Assembly: GCF_011927955.1 (NCBI RefSeq)
Contig: NZ_JAATJN010000001.1
Location: 3,844,001 to 3,908,000 of the forward strand
Length of the DNA: 64,000 bases
Origin: Brevibacterium marinum
Lineage (GTDB): Bacteria > Actinomycetota > Actinomycetes > Actinomycetales > Brevibacteriaceae
Direction: 5' to 3'
Part shown: positions 53,410 through 61,902 of the stretch, in pieces
How the letters are laid out: each line of letters starts with the position of its first letter
Position numbering within the stretch: position 1 is the first letter of the stretch
Made by a program: the position numbers and the translations under genes
The notes under the pieces: model-generated
Told to the model about the DNA's origin: nothing
Database searches by the model: none
The model's input: the letters and a program-made list of their open reading frames with translations, nothing else

Positions 53410-55110
53410 ATGACGGACCTCCGTCCACCCGCCTCGGCGAACAGCTTTGCCCGGCGCGGATTCCTCAGCCTCGGACTGGGTCTGGGAACCTTCATCACTC
53501 TCAGCGCATGCACCCCCACCGACGATGCGCCCCTGAACGACAGCGGTGAACCCGTGCAGGGTGGGGTGCTCACCTATTTCGAACCTCAGACCTGGACGAT
53601 GCTCTACCCGCCCTCGGTCGGGTTCTACCCCAACGGCGGCATCATGAACAACATCTCCGCGCGGCTGCTGTGGCAGGACCCCGACAGCCTCGAGCTCCAC
53701 CCCTGGCTGGCTGCGACGCTGCCCGAGATCAACGACGACGCCACGCAGCACACGTTCACGATCCGCGACGGCGTCACCTACTCCGACGGCTCTGCGCTGA
53801 CAGCGGAGAACGTGGCGAAGAACTTCGACCTCTTCGGACGAGGCGACGAGGCCCGCACCCTTCCGGTCTCCGAACAGATCTCGAACTACGATCGCAGCGA
53901 GGTCCTCGCCGAGAACCGGGTCCGCTTCCACTTCAGCGCCCCGTCCCCCGGCTTCGCGCAGGCGACGTCGACGATGAACGCGGGCCTGCTCGCGAACTCG
54001 ACCCTCGACCTCGATGCGGAGGGCTTCGGCCCGGGAAGTGCCACCCGGATCCACACCTGCGGGCCGTTCCACGTCACCGAGGAGACGATCGGGACGAAGC
54101 TGGCCGTCCGGGCCCGCGAGGACTACGACTGGGCCCCACCGCACTTCACACACCAGGGCCGGGCCCACCTCGACGGCATCGACTACCTCGCCAACAACGA
54201 GTACTCGGTGCGCATCGGCGCCGTACTCTCCGGGCAGGCCGACGGCGTTCGCGACGTCGAGGCCCCCGACGAGGCCCGGGTGACCGAACAGGGTCTGCGC
54301 CTCTACGCAAAGGCCACGAACGGCATCAACAACAGCATCAACTTCCGGTTCCGCCACGAACTCCTCGACGACATCAAGGTCAGGCGGGCCATCATCGCCG
54401 CCGTGAACCGGCAGGAGATCGTCGACAAGCTCTTCACCCCCAACTACCCCTTGGCCACCGGACTGCTGGCCAAGGGAGCCATGGGCTATAAGGATCAGTC
54501 CGGATCCTGGGTCCACGATCCCGAAGAGGCCAACCGCCTCCTCGACGAGGCGGGCTGGGCCGAGCGCAACGATGCGGGCTACCGGACGAAGGACGGACAG
54601 ACCCTCGCATTGACCGTCAACATCGCCCTGCCGCAGCCGCGCTCGAACGAGGTCCAGACACTCATCCAGCAGCAGCTGCGCCACGTCGGCGTGCGTCTGT
54701 CCATCAACCCCGGCGACCAGTCCAAGCAGACCCTCGATGCCCTCGACCTCGATCGCGTGCAGATCTACCATTCGATGGTCGCCCGCGCGGACTTCGACAA
54801 TCTGCGATCGAACTATTCCTCGGTCAACCGTGACGTCTTCCTCAACGGCGTCGACCGCGAGGACGCCGCCGACGACAGCATCGACCCCGAGGTCGACCGG
54901 CTGCTCGACGAACTCGCCTCAGAACCCGAGACGAAGAGACGGCAGGCGGCCGCCGAGAAGGTCCAGGACTACCTCGTCGCAAACGCCTATGTGCTGCCGT
55001 TCTTCGAAGAGCCCCAGGTCTTCTCCTTCCGGCGCCGCGTCCACGGATTCGCGACCGAACCGGTGGGCCGTCCGGACTTCTACAGCACATGGTTGGCAGG
55101 TGGGCGATGA
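53410..55110 (+). CDS. Peptide-type ABC transporter binding lipoprotein
   Basis: A 566-residue family 5 solute-binding protein. The N-terminus has twin arginines (SFARRGFLSLGLGLG) and a lipobox LSAC, so Tat export and lipidation are likely. Family segments include PEINDDATQHTFTIRDGVTYSDGSALTAENV and KVRRAIIAAVNRQEIVD. It resembles the TIGR04028 (KPN_01854) group, which occurs with luciferase-like monooxygenases. It heads a six-gene operon; the stop overlaps the first permease start by four bases. The ligand is unknown and need not be a peptide. Confidence 0.9.
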   Translation: MTDLRPPASANSFARRGFLSLGLGLGTFITLSACTPTDDAPLNDSGEPVQGGVLTYFEPQTWTMLYPPSVGFYPNGGIMNNISARLLWQDPDSLELHPWLAATLPEINDDATQHTFTIRDGVTYSDGSALTAENVAKNFDLFGRGDEARTLPVSEQISNYDRSEVLAENRVRFHFSAPSPGFAQATSTMNAGLLANSTLDLDAEGFGPGSATRIHTCGPFHVTEETIGTKLAVRAREDYDWAPPHFTHQGRAHLDGIDYLANNEYSVRIGAVLSGQADGVRDVEAPDEARVTEQGLRLYAKATNGINNSINFRFRHELLDDIKVRRAIIAAVNRQEIVDKLFTPNYPLATGLLAKGAMGYKDQSGSWVHDPEEANRLLDEAGWAERNDAGYRTKDGQTLALTVNIALPQPRSNEVQTLIQQQLRHVGVRLSINPGDQSKQTLDALDLDRVQIYHSMVARADFDNLRSNYSSVNRDVFLNGVDREDAADDSIDPEVDRLLDELASEPETKRRQAAAEKVQDYLVANAYVLPFFEEPQVFSFRRRVHGFATEPVGRPDFYSTWLAGGR

Positions 55111-56180
55111 TCCTCGACATCCGATACCTCTTCCTGCGCCTGGGGCAGGCGGTTCTCGTCCTCCTGCTCGCGTTCACCGCGGCCTTCGTCCTCCTCAGTC
55201 TCGTTCCCGGCGACGGGGTCACAGCCAGGTTCGCCGATCCCGCACTGGGGCTCTCGGCCGATCAGATCGCCGAGATCCGCACCCAGACCGGTGCCGACGA
55301 ATCCTGGATCACCCGCTACCTCCTCACCCTCACGGGCTTCCTCACCGGTGACTTCGGCTTCTCCGTCCAGACCGGCGCAGCCGTATCGACGATCATCGCC
55401 GCGGCGCTGCCCTCGACGGCGGAGCTCGCGGTCTCGGGGTTCGTCTCCGCCCTGGTCCTGGCCGTTCTCATCGCTGTGCTGGCGACCTACGGCCCTTATA
55501 GCTGGCTGCGGAAGCTCCTCGACTCGGTGCCCAGCCTCTTCATCTCGATTCCCGTGTTCTGGTTGGGGATCCTGCTCATCCAGATCTTCTCCTTCCAGTT
55601 CGGTCTCGTCTCCGTCGTCTCCCCCAGCCCCGCCGAGGCGCTCGTCCTCCCGACCCTGACCGTGGCGGTGCCGTTGTCGGCCCCGATCGCGCAGGTCCTC
55701 ATCCGTTCCATCACCGACGTCAGGGCCTCGGGGTTCGTCAAGGTCACCTCGGCGAAGGGCGCGTCCGAACTGTGGATCCTCGTCCATGCCGTGGCCCGCA
55801 ATGCGATCCTGCCCGGGCTGACGATCATCGGTCTGGTCTTCGGCGAGCTCGTCGCAGGCGCTGTGGTCACCGAGACAGTGTTCGGTCGCAACGGCATCGG
55901 CCAGGTCACCGCCCAGGCCGTGACCCACCGCGACAATCCGATCCTGCTGGCCGTCGTCGTCATCGCGACGCTGGCCTACGTGGTCATCAACCTCGTCGTC
56001 GACCTCCTCTACCCCGTCATCGACGTGCGCCTGCGCTCTCAACCCCGGGTCTCTTCGGTGGGCGGAAAGGCCGCCGACGAACCCACTCGCCGGGCACTGT
56101 CGACGACGGCGGCCAGCGTCGGGGTCGACCTCGACTGGGACACGTCGGGAGCGTCCACGACGAAAGGCCGGGACTCATGA
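55107..56180 (+). CDS. ABC transporter permease, DppB type
   Basis: A 357-residue inner-membrane permease with six hydrophobic segments. The opening LFLRLGQAVLVLLLAFTAAF and VFGRNGIGQVTAQAVTHRDNP (coupling region) are typical of DppB/OppB. The C-terminal 50 residues form a hydrophilic tail rich in Ser and Thr that most relatives lack. ATGA overlaps at both ends. Confidence 0.92.
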   Translation: MILDIRYLFLRLGQAVLVLLLAFTAAFVLLSLVPGDGVTARFADPALGLSADQIAEIRTQTGADESWITRYLLTLTGFLTGDFGFSVQTGAAVSTIIAAALPSTAELAVSGFVSALVLAVLIAVLATYGPYSWLRKLLDSVPSLFISIPVFWLGILLIQIFSFQFGLVSVVSPSPAEALVLPTLTVAVPLSAPIAQVLIRSITDVRASGFVKVTSAKGASELWILVHAVARNAILPGLTIIGLVFGELVAGAVVTETVFGRNGIGQVTAQAVTHRDNPILLAVVVIATLAYVVINLVVDLLYPVIDVRLRSQPRVSSVGGKAADEPTRRALSTTAASVGVDLDWDTSGASTTKGRDS

Positions 56181-57046
56181 GCCTCATCGACTCCTTCGCC
56201 CGCACCCCGGCCATCGGTGCTCCACGCTCAGCATCGAGGCGACGTGGCCGCGCGAGCATCGGCCCCGCCACGATCGTCTCCGCCCTCGTCCTGCTCATCG
56301 CCGTGGCCTGGGCGCTCTTCCCCAGCCTGTTCACCCACCACGACCCCAACGACGGCGGCACCACTCCGGCGCTGTTGGCTCCGGGCCTCGACCATTGGTT
56401 CGGCACCGACCAGACCGGGCGTGATGCCTTCACCCGCGTCGTCTACGGCGCTTCCCAGTCACTGCTCGCCGCACTCGTGGCCGTCGGCGTCGGGCTCGTC
56501 GTGGGCACGACGATCGGGCTCATCGCAGGCACCCGCCGCGGCTGGATCGACGATGTGCTCATGCGCTTGGTCGACGTGCTGCTGTCGATCCCCGCGATCC
56601 TGCTCAGCCTCTCAATCGTCATCGTCTTGGGCTTCGGCACCATCAACGCCGCCATCGCCGTCGGAGTCACCGCCATCGCCCAATTCGCACGTCTCGCGAG
56701 GTCAGAGGCCGTGCGCATCAATACGAGTGACTTCGTGGCGGCGGCCTACGGTTCGGGCGGCACCTTCTTCTCCGTCCTGTTCCGCCACATCCTGCCCAAC
56801 TCGGTCTCGCCCGTGCTGTCCCTGGCCGTCCTCCAGATCGGGTCCGCGATCCTCCAGATCTCGACCTTGGGCTTCCTGGGCTACGGCACTCCCCCGCCGA
56901 CGCCGGAATGGGGCCTCATCATCGCCGAGGGCCGCAACTACGTGGCCACCGCCTGGTGGCTGACCGTCCTGCCCGGCTTCGTCGTCATGGCCATCGTCCT
57001 GGCCACCCACCAGATCGGCAACACCCTGCGAAAGGCGACATCATGA
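56177..57046 (+). CDS. ABC transporter permease, DppC type
   Basis: A 289-residue permease. The sequence GLDHWFGTDQTGRDAFTRVVYGASQSL is the DppC/OppC signature near residue 75, and SDFVAAAYGSGGTFFSVLFRHILPN is the cytoplasmic coupling loop. Five to six membrane segments. It overlaps its neighbours by four bases each side. Confidence 0.93.
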   Translation: MSLIDSFARTPAIGAPRSASRRRGRASIGPATIVSALVLLIAVAWALFPSLFTHHDPNDGGTTPALLAPGLDHWFGTDQTGRDAFTRVVYGASQSLLAALVAVGVGLVVGTTIGLIAGTRRGWIDDVLMRLVDVLLSIPAILLSLSIVIVLGFGTINAAIAVGVTAIAQFARLARSEAVRINTSDFVAAAYGSGGTFFSVLFRHILPNSVSPVLSLAVLQIGSAILQISTLGFLGYGTPPPTPEWGLIIAEGRNYVATAWWLTVLPGFVVMAIVLATHQIGNTLRKATS

Positions 57047-58719
57047 CCGAGTCCGCAGCCCTGCTGTCCGTTGAGGATCTCAGTGTCGCCTACTCCCAGT
57101 CCTCGGCCCCGGCCGTCGACGGCGTCTCCTTCGCCGTGCGTGCCGGGTCGATGACCGCGGTCGTCGGCGAATCCGGGTCAGGCAAGTCGACGACCGCGAA
57201 TGCGGTCATCGGTCTGCTCCCCGAATCCGCGCAGCTCACGGATGGGCACATCCGCCTCGGCGAGGTCGATCTCGGTTCCTTGGGGGCCGGTGCCTGGCGA
57301 GGGATCCGCGGCAGCCGGATCGGCTATGTTCCCCAGGACCCCGGCAGCTCCCTCAACCCGCTGCAGACCATCGGGAGATCCGTCGCCGAGGCGCTGCGGA
57401 TCCACCGTCGCGCCGACCGGAAGTCCGCCCGTGCCCAGGTCATCGAGCTGCTGACCAAGGTCGGCATCGATCGTCCGCAGTTGCGCGCCGACCAGTTCCC
57501 ACACGAGCTCTCCGGCGGCATGCGTCAGCGTGTGCTCATCGCCTCCGCGATCGCACTGCAGCCGCGACTGCTCATCGCCGATGAGCCGACCTCGGCGCTC
57601 GACGTGACCGTGCAGAAGCAGGTCCTCGACCTCCTCGACGGGCTGCGGGACGAGACCGGGATGGGTGTCCTCTTCATCACCCACGATCTCGCCGTCGCCG
57701 GTGAACGCGCCGATGAGGTCGTCGTCATGGAGTCGGGACGCGTCGTCGAGGCCGGGCCGGCGGCTCAGATCTTCTCACGCCCGGCCACCGGCTACACCTC
57801 GCGCCTGCTCGCCGATGCTCCTGCCCTGAAGACGAAGACCCACCGTCGATCGACGGCCACCGACGCACTCGCCGAAGCGAAGAGTCCCTTCGTCTCCGTC
57901 GAAGCGCTGACCCAGGTCTACGCCCGCAGCGACGACCAGGTCAGCGGCGTCGAGGACGTGTCGCTGCATGTCGAACGCGGTACCACGCACGGCGTCGTCG
58001 GCGAATCCGGGTCCGGCAAGACCACGATGGGCAAGGCCCTCGCCGGATTCCTCACTCCACAGTCCGGCCACATTCGCGTCGGCGACTTCGACACCGCGGG
58101 ACCTGTACGAGGTCGTGCGGCCAGGGCCCGCCTGCGAGGCTTCCGTCGCACGGTCCAGCTGGTGCACCAGAACCCGTATTCGGCGCTGGATCCCAAGCAT
58201 TCGATCCGGCAGATCCTGACCGAACCCCTGCGCAACTTCCGAATCGGGACCCGCGCTTCGCGCCCCTCCCTTGTCGCCGAGGCCCTTGACCGTGTGGCAC
58301 TGTCGAGCGACTTTCTCGACCGGCGGCCGGCCGAGCTCTCCGGCGGTCAGCTGCAGCGTGTGGCGATCGCCCGGGCGCTCATCGCGGGCCCGGAGCTCGT
58401 CGTCTTCGATGAAGCGGTCTCTGCCCTCGACGTCACCGTACAGGCCCAGATACTGACCCTCCTCGACGATCTCCAGACGGACCTCGGACTGACATACGTC
58501 TTCATCTCCCACGATCTCGCTGTCGTGCGCCAGATCGCTGATACTGTATCGGTGATGTCGCAGGGACACTTAATCGAACACGGGGTGACGGAGGATCTCT
58601 TCGCCCGCCCACGAACCGACTGCACACGCACCCTCCTCGACGCGATCCCCCGTCCCGTACTGCTCCACGGTGCCGGAATCGACGAGACCCCGACATTGCT
58701 CGCAGCAGCAGAAGGATGA
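57043..58719 (+). CDS. Fused double ABC ATPase (DppD-DppF in one chain)
   Basis: A 558-residue protein with two complete nucleotide-binding domains that are separate subunits in most peptide transporters. First domain: Walker A GESGSGKST, signature LSGGMRQR, Walker B LLIADEPTSALD. Second domain: Walker A GESGSGKTT, signature LSGGQLQR, Walker B LVVFDEAVSALD (Ala in place of the usual Pro). The linker is at about residues 265-290. The start overlaps the permease stop, and the stop overlaps the next start. Confidence 0.94.
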   Translation: MTESAALLSVEDLSVAYSQSSAPAVDGVSFAVRAGSMTAVVGESGSGKSTTANAVIGLLPESAQLTDGHIRLGEVDLGSLGAGAWRGIRGSRIGYVPQDPGSSLNPLQTIGRSVAEALRIHRRADRKSARAQVIELLTKVGIDRPQLRADQFPHELSGGMRQRVLIASAIALQPRLLIADEPTSALDVTVQKQVLDLLDGLRDETGMGVLFITHDLAVAGERADEVVVMESGRVVEAGPAAQIFSRPATGYTSRLLADAPALKTKTHRRSTATDALAEAKSPFVSVEALTQVYARSDDQVSGVEDVSLHVERGTTHGVVGESGSGKTTMGKALAGFLTPQSGHIRVGDFDTAGPVRGRAARARLRGFRRTVQLVHQNPYSALDPKHSIRQILTEPLRNFRIGTRASRPSLVAEALDRVALSSDFLDRRPAELSGGQLQRVAIARALIAGPELVVFDEAVSALDVTVQAQILTLLDDLQTDLGLTYVFISHDLAVVRQIADTVSVMSQGHLIEHGVTEDLFARPRTDCTRTLLDAIPRPVLLHGAGIDETPTLLAAAEG

Positions 58720-59756
58720 GACGAACTCGCATGACGAACAGCACCACCGGCCCCAGGGTCGGCTTCTTCACCCGCCTGCTCGAGGACGCACCGGCCGACC
58801 AGCGCTACCGGTTCGCGCTCGAGCAGATCCAGGCGGCCGAGACCCACGGCTTCGACTCCGCCTGGGTCGCCCAGCACCACTTCTCCGCGTCCGAGGGCGG
58901 GCTGCCCTCCCCGCTCGTTTTCCTGTCCCATGCGGCCGCGCAGACGACCCGGATCCGCCTGGGCACCGCGATCATCACCCTGCCCATGGAAAACGGCGTG
59001 CGCGTGGCCGAAGACATCGCGGTCACCGATGTACTCTCCGACGGACGCCTGGAGATCGGACTCGGGTCGGGCGGAAACCCGAAGTCCTTCCCTGCGTTCG
59101 GCACCAGCTTCGATGAGCGCCGCGAGGTGTTTTCGGACAACCTCGGCGCTTTGAAGACCCTGCTGGCCGGTGAGGCGCTGGACACGGGGCATTCTCTCTA
59201 CCCGGAACCGTCCGGACTCGTCGATCGCCTCTGGCAGGCCACCTTCTCCTCCGGCGGCGCGGGAGCCGCGGGTGCCGCCGGAGACGGTCTCATGCTCTCG
59301 CGCACCCAGCCCCGCCGCCAGGACGCCCCCGGAACTCCCCTCGACGACGTGCAGCTGCCGGTCATCGACACCTACCTGTCGAACCTGCCGACCGGCGTCG
59401 AACCGCGTATCCTCGCATCGCGCACCGCCGTCGTCGCCGACGCCGAGGACCTGCCGGCGCTGCGTGCACTGACGGAGCCGGCACTGCGGACCGAGGCCGA
59501 CCGCCTCGTCGGCTACGACACCTCGGGACTGAGCCTTGACGAGCTGCTCGTCGCCACCGACACCTTCCTCGGCACCCCCGAACAGGTCATCGAACGCCTC
59601 TCAGGCGATCGTGTGCTCTCGCAGGCCACCGACGTCAGCTTCCAGGTACACTCGGTGCCGGCGACGAACGAGACGACGCTGCGCTCCATCGAACTCCTCG
59701 CCACCGAGGTGGCACCGGCCCTGGGGCTGACACTGACGACGGAACAGGCGGCCTGA
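58716..59756 (+). CDS. Luciferase-like flavin-dependent monooxygenase (KPN_01858-like)
   Basis: A 346-residue LLM-family enzyme, predicted to use reduced FMN and oxygen. Landmarks: VGFFTRLLED at the start, DSAWVAQHHFSASEGGLPSPL, RIRLGTAIITLPMENGVRVAEDIAVTD, and GLGSGGNPKSFPAFG. This matches the TIGR04027 group linked to ABC importers. The ATG at 58716 overlaps the ATPase stop as ATGA; a second ATG at 58731 (MTNSTTG) is an equally likely start. The substrate is presumably what the transporter imports. Confidence 0.9.
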   Translation: MRRTRMTNSTTGPRVGFFTRLLEDAPADQRYRFALEQIQAAETHGFDSAWVAQHHFSASEGGLPSPLVFLSHAAAQTTRIRLGTAIITLPMENGVRVAEDIAVTDVLSDGRLEIGLGSGGNPKSFPAFGTSFDERREVFSDNLGALKTLLAGEALDTGHSLYPEPSGLVDRLWQATFSSGGAGAAGAAGDGLMLSRTQPRRQDAPGTPLDDVQLPVIDTYLSNLPTGVEPRILASRTAVVADAEDLPALRALTEPALRTEADRLVGYDTSGLSLDELLVATDTFLGTPEQVIERLSGDRVLSQATDVSFQVHSVPATNETTLRSIELLATEVAPALGLTLTTEQAA

Positions 59757-59757
59757 C

Positions 59758-61101
59758 ATGACCGACATCATCAACACGCTCGCGGGAATCGCCGCACAGG
59801 ACCCACTCGACGGACTGCGCGATCACCGCGCGCAGGCCAAGGAGAACGCGCAGCTCAGCTTCGAAGCCCTCCTCGAACCCGCAGACGTCGGCGATTTCTC
59901 CCACCGGGACCGCTACGCCGTCGCCGCCTTCACCGCCGGCCTGTTGGGTTCGGCCGCGTCCGAGGAGTTCTACCGCGACCTCCTCCGCGACGAGGACGAG
60001 GTCGCCTCCTGGGCGATCGCCGAACTCCTCGACGAAGCTCTCCTCGAACTCAACTCCGGCTCGGACGTCCGCGGGCCCTACGGATCCTTCGAATCCCCCG
60101 TGCTGGCAGCGGAGAACGTTCCAGGGCCGTGGTTGGGCGTAGAGACGAAGTCCAACGAAGTCCTGGGCCCGCAGCTGGCCGCCGGGCTCGAATTCGCCCA
60201 CCTCTTGGTCCTGCACCCACGCGATTCGCGGCCCGAACATCTCGCGCTGCTGCTGGACGCCGGGTGGGAAGAGGACTCGATCGTCACGCTCGCGCAGCTC
60301 GTGTCGTTCCTCAACTTCCAGATCCGCATCAGCACGGGCTTGACCGCACTGTCGCACGCACCGGCTGCCGCGGTGCCTCCGGTCGCGGACGAGGCACAGG
60401 AATCGGACGACGGTGACGGTGCGGCCACCTCGGCGAAGGAATCCGCCCCCTCCTGCAAGGGCAGTGAGGCCCTGGCCCGGGTGGGCGAGCGCGTCAGCCC
60501 CTACCCCGATCTCAAACGGCCCGAACACTTCCAGCAGTCCGGCCTGGGATGGGTGCCGTGGATCGCCCCCATCGCCGAGGCGGACCTGTCCGATGTCCAG
60601 CGCGATGCCCTCATCGACGCCGGGCGGGCGAGGAACCCCTACTTCCGCCTGCTGGCCAGGGATCCGGCGGCGCTGCGGGCACGGACGCTGACCGATCTCG
60701 ACATCTTCTTCAACACCACCGACGGCGTGGGGCGAGCCGAACGCGAGCTCGCGGCCACCGTGGCCTCACGACTCAACGGGTGCCTGTTCTGCGCCTCGAT
60801 CCACTCGGACCGGGCGACCGAGGAGTCGGGCCGCCGGGACCTCGTGCAGACGCTGCTTGACGAAGGGATCGGCGTTCCCTCGAGCCTCGGCGATCCTGCG
60901 TGGGATGCTGTCGTCGACGCCTCGGCGGCACTCACGCGCACGCCTCAGGCGTTCGGACCTGAGCATGTGAGTGCGCTGCGCGAAGCCGGTCTCGAGGACG
61001 GGGACATCATCGACGTGCTGAACTGTGCTGCCTTCTTCAACTGGGCCAACCGCCTCATGCTCTCCCTGGGCGAACCGGAGGTGCTGGCGCCGGGGAAGTG
61101 A
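59758..61101 (+). CDS. Fused CMD-domain / alkylhydroperoxidase-like protein (Avi_7170 + Avi_7169 type)
   Basis: A 447-residue protein with two AhpD-like halves. The N-terminal half (to about residue 200, RDRYAVAAFTAGLLGS, HLALLLDAGWEEDSIVTLAQL, VSFLNFQIRISTGL) lacks the redox cysteines. After a polar linker, the C-terminal half (KRPEHFQQSGLGWVPWI onward) has CLFCASIHSDRAT, the CxxC-x3-H site of alkylhydroperoxidase-like proteins, and ends with a second ALREAGLEDGDIIDVLNCAAFFNWANRL. The two types are separate genes in other clusters as I recall. Starts one base after the monooxygenase stop. It probably detoxifies or further converts the monooxygenase product. Confidence 0.87.
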   Translation: MTDIINTLAGIAAQDPLDGLRDHRAQAKENAQLSFEALLEPADVGDFSHRDRYAVAAFTAGLLGSAASEEFYRDLLRDEDEVASWAIAELLDEALLELNSGSDVRGPYGSFESPVLAAENVPGPWLGVETKSNEVLGPQLAAGLEFAHLLVLHPRDSRPEHLALLLDAGWEEDSIVTLAQLVSFLNFQIRISTGLTALSHAPAAAVPPVADEAQESDDGDGAATSAKESAPSCKGSEALARVGERVSPYPDLKRPEHFQQSGLGWVPWIAPIAEADLSDVQRDALIDAGRARNPYFRLLARDPAALRARTLTDLDIFFNTTDGVGRAERELAATVASRLNGCLFCASIHSDRATEESGRRDLVQTLLDEGIGVPSSLGDPAWDAVVDASAALTRTPQAFGPEHVSALREAGLEDGDIIDVLNCAAFFNWANRLMLSLGEPEVLAPGK

Positions 61102-61123
61102 CGCGGCCGGCGACCAACGGCCA

Positions 61124-61193
61124 GCGAAAAACGGGTGTCGTGTCGAGTTGCGGGATTGCACATATGTTTCTCGACACGACTCCCGTTTTTCGC
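61124..61193. terminator. Large near-perfect hairpin after the importer/oxidoreductase operon
   Basis: A 24-base arm (61124-61147) pairs with 61170-61193 except for one T/T mismatch; the loop is 22 bases. The outer part begins GCGAAAAACGGG and ends CCCGTTTTTCGC, so T- or A-runs flank the base and it can end both this operon and the converging methyltransferase. Its size is unusual for a simple terminator. Confidence 0.7.
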
Positions 61194-61206
61194 GTTCCGG
61201 CTCGGC

Positions 61207-61902
61207 TCAGTGGCTGCGACTTGCCCTCACCACGACGTCGTCGATGGTGGTTGCGCGGCCTCCAGATCCGACCATCGTCCGCTGCGACTCCTCGGCGGTG
61301 ACGACGGTCCAGACGCATGGATCGAGACGGTTCGCGATCGAGTCGGCCGTGGCTGAGGCCTCTGCCGGTGGGTGAGAGTGGCCGTGCCCGCTTTCGCCGG
61401 TGCTGCTGCGGCCGTTGGAATTGCTGTGGCGGTGCTCATAGCCTTTTCTGCTGTTCCCACCGTGGCCGTGGTGGAGGTGGCCGACGATGAGCAGGGTTCC
61501 GCCCGGTGCCACCCAGTCCGCGATGCGGTCGTAGAACTCCAGCTGGCCCATTGCGGGGTGGGCGTAATGGGTGGTGACCAGGTCATACTGCGTTGCCGGT
61601 TCCCAGACGGAGAGGTCGGCCCGGACCCATTCGATGCGGCCGGCCAGCCCGGCAGCGGCGGCTCGGTCCTCGGCGTAGTCCAGCGCCGTGCGGGCGACGT
61701 CGGCGCCGGTGACGTCCCAGTCGTTCTCAGCCAACCAGATCGCTTCCGCCCCGGCACCGCAGCCGGCGTCGAGGGCAGTTCCGGGTGCGAGCCCCGAGAT
61801 CTCACGGACCAGATGGGGATTCGGGTCACCCGAACTCATCGCTGGAGCTCGATCGCCGTCCCAGGTCTGGTCCCAGTAGTTCTTGTCGAATGAGTGGGGC
61901 AT
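61207..61902 (-). CDS. SAM-dependent methyltransferase with a histidine-rich insertion
   Basis: A 231-residue class I methyltransferase. SAM motif I is LDAGCGAGAEAIWLAE (44-59), followed by VTGADVARTALD and RADLSVW. Residues 142-177 (starting HLHHGHGG) form a His/Ser/Gly-rich insertion between the core strands, with at least nine His, which could bind metal. The start (ATG 61902) overlaps the stop of the thioredoxin-reductase-like gene. The methyl acceptor is unknown; the tehB/tellurite-type family is a possibility. Confidence 0.87.
   Translation of the reverse strand: MPHSFDKNYWDQTWDGDRAPAMSSGDPNPHLVREISGLAPGTALDAGCGAGAEAIWLAENDWDVTGADVARTALDYAEDRAAAAGLAGRIEWVRADLSVWEPATQYDLVTTHYAHPAMGQLEFYDRIADWVAPGGTLLIVGHLHHGHGGNSRKGYEHRHSNSNGRSSTGESGHGHSHPPAEASATADSIANRLDPCVWTVVTAEESQRTMVGSGGRATTIDDVVVRASRSH

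Noticed and set aside
53215-54771. A 518-codon minus-strand open frame opposite the binding-protein gene
   Set aside because: It mirrors the codon pattern of the real plus-strand gene, contains no domain, and has the Asp/Glu/Gly/Val/Arg bias of antisense frames in GC-rich genes.
55080-56042. A 320-codon minus-strand frame opposite the DppB permease
   Set aside because: It consists mostly of charged residues with no motif and is a shadow of the membrane protein gene.
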